This document shows, one piece after another, positions 6,725-7,171 of a stretch of DNA of 7,171 bases. This DNA is from an uncultured Clostridia bacterium (lineage in GTDB: Bacteria; Bacillota; Clostridia; Christensenellales; Aristaeellaceae), in contig CANQGC010000144.1 in the NCBI GenBank assembly GCA_947600345.1, positions 1 through 7,171 on the forward strand. The letters run 5' to 3'. Position numbers and translations under genes: made by a program. The notes beneath the pieces were generated by a model. That model searched no databases, had not been told where the DNA came from, and saw nothing but the letters and a program-made list of their open reading frames with translations. The first letter of the stretch is position 1, and each line of letters opens with the position of its first letter.

Positions 6725-6750
6725 GCAATTTAATATTATGAATAAATTGC
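6725..6750. promoter_or_regulatory. 8-bp inverted repeat upstream of the operon promoter
   Basis: GCAATTTA (6725-6732) and TAAATTGC (6743-6750) form a perfect inverted repeat with a 10-nt spacer, about 60 bases upstream of the -35 box. A smaller one, ATGT/ACAT at 6711-6723, lies next to it. The AT-rich stem makes a poor terminator and a plausible protein-binding site. No regulator gene is visible to assign it to. Confidence 0.35.
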
Positions 6751-6773
6751 TAACATTCGTGGGCTAAAATGTT

Positions 6774-6960
6774 CTGTGGGGCGGAAGAATTGCGGCGGTG
6801 GGGTGGGAAGTCCGCGAGGGTTTGCGGTGGGGTGGCATTTCTTGGCCTTGACATTTTGTGTGGCGCGATGCTAACATAGAGCCGTGCGGCGCGATGGGCG
6901 GCGAAGGAGATGCGGTTGCGGTGGGCGTAGCGGTGGGGCGGGTGGTGCGGAGGGTTTGGT
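6774..6960 (+). other. G-rich strand-biased spacer without a credible gene
   Basis: No coding region is supported here. The plus strand is strongly enriched in G over C. GCGGTGGGGTGG occurs at 6795-6806 and 6824-6835, and a one-base variant at 6930-6941, so G-quadruplex formation is possible. TGCTAACAT occurs at 6748-6756 and 6869-6877, and GGCGCGATG at 6862-6870 and 6888-6896. Open frames exist but have no ribosome site or family likeness. Confidence 0.5.
6848..6877 (+). promoter_or_regulatory. Possible plus-strand promoter facing the right repeat
   Basis: TTGACA (6848-6853) and TAACAT (6872-6877) are separated by 18 bp on the plus strand, so a transcript would begin near 6884 and run through the G-rich spacer into the right repeat. 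The -35 is perfect, while the -10 and the spacing are less than ideal. No coding region follows before the window ends, so the product could be a non-coding RNA that includes the hairpins, or the leader of a gene beyond the window. Confidence 0.3.
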
Positions 6961-6966
6961 TTGCTC

Positions 6967-7170
6967 TTTGGTTTGGGAAGCCCGCTGGCTTCCCAAACCA
7001 AAACTCGCCTCGGTGCGGCCCGCGGTATGGGGGCGGAGGAGCCTTGGTTCGCGTTGCCGGGCGATGGTTTGGATACCGCGGGCCGCTGGGGTTACGCCGG
7101 GCGCTGCCCGGACCTGCTTAAGGGACGCTGTCCCTTAAGAATCTCTGCCAAGGAACCTGAGGTTCCTTGG
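6967..7170. repeat. Right copy of the five-hairpin structured repeat
   Basis: This copy repeats the left element in the same orientation and hairpin order. H1 pairs 6967-6982 with 6987-7002 (16 bp). H2 pairs 7015-7028 with 7073-7086 (14 Watson-Crick pairs around a 44-nt loop). H3 pairs 7097-7102 with 7106-7111, H4 7117-7126 with 7130-7139, and H5 7148-7157 with 7161-7170. Bases 7087-7171 match 134-218 at 81 of 85 positions, and two of the four differences form one compensated pair in H3. The window ends one base after H5, so this copy may continue. It lies upstream of the operon and may belong to the neighbouring transcription unit. Confidence 0.85.
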
Positions 7171-7171
7171 A

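Noticed and set aside
6546..6728. 61-residue N-terminal extension of the SDR
   Set aside because: It would cover the promoter and the leader hairpin, resembles no SDR N-terminus, and the AAGGAGG site clearly marks the start at 6545.
6750..7121. Small open frames in the G-rich spacer and right repeat, both strands
   Set aside because: They are low-complexity translations of G-rich DNA and hairpins, without ribosome sites or recognisable motifs.
14..7170. Composite transposon or genomic island ended by the repeats
   Set aside because: There is no transposase, integrase or tRNA gene, the repeats are made of hairpins without insertion-sequence ends, and no target-site duplication is visible.

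Overview
The window is a single minus-strand operon of five genes, enclosed by two copies of a strongly structured intergenic repeat. The likely host is an uncultured Bacillota of class Clostridia. The support is very strong AGGAGG-type ribosome binding sites before every gene, a classic TTGACA/TAAAAT housekeeping promoter, and a high-GC genome with AT-rich regulatory DNA. A one-subunit ribose-type sugar ABC importer and a mannitol-dehydrogenase subfamily that looks clostridial to me also fit. This placement rests on family resemblance and cannot be proven from the sequence.

Reading along the minus strand (right to left): about 7170-6967 holds the right copy of the repeat; 6966-6546 holds a G-rich spacer, an AT-rich regulatory zone and the operon promoter (-35 at 6659-6664, -10 at 6635-6640). 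The genes follow: an SDR oxidoreductase of the polyol/ketose type (6545-5769), a periplasmic-type sugar-binding protein (5666-4644), a double-domain RbsA-like ATPase (4507-2996), an RbsC-like permease (2994-2029) and a mannitol dehydrogenase/fructuronate reductase family enzyme (1944-334). The left copy of the repeat (14-217) and extra hairpins lie downstream of the last stop codon.

The genes suggest uptake of a monosaccharide, polyol or sugar acid, followed by NAD(P)-dependent redox steps. One SDR and one long-chain polyol dehydrogenase are encoded around the transporter. No kinase, aldolase, isomerase or regulator is present, so the two enzymes may interconvert two polyols or sugar acids through a shared keto-sugar, with later catabolism encoded elsewhere. 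The exact substrate is not readable from the sequence.

The operon contains two internal long perfect or near-perfect hairpins, one after the binding-protein gene and one before the last gene. Neither has a U-tract, so they are better candidates for setting relative mRNA levels than for full termination.

The most unusual feature is the flanking repeat: five consecutive hairpins in the same order, 6953 bp apart. Base changes between the copies fall in paired positions and preserve pairing, and a 16-nt island is conserved inside one large loop. This points to selection on folded RNA (or on cruciform-type DNA) and is not explained by any coding function.
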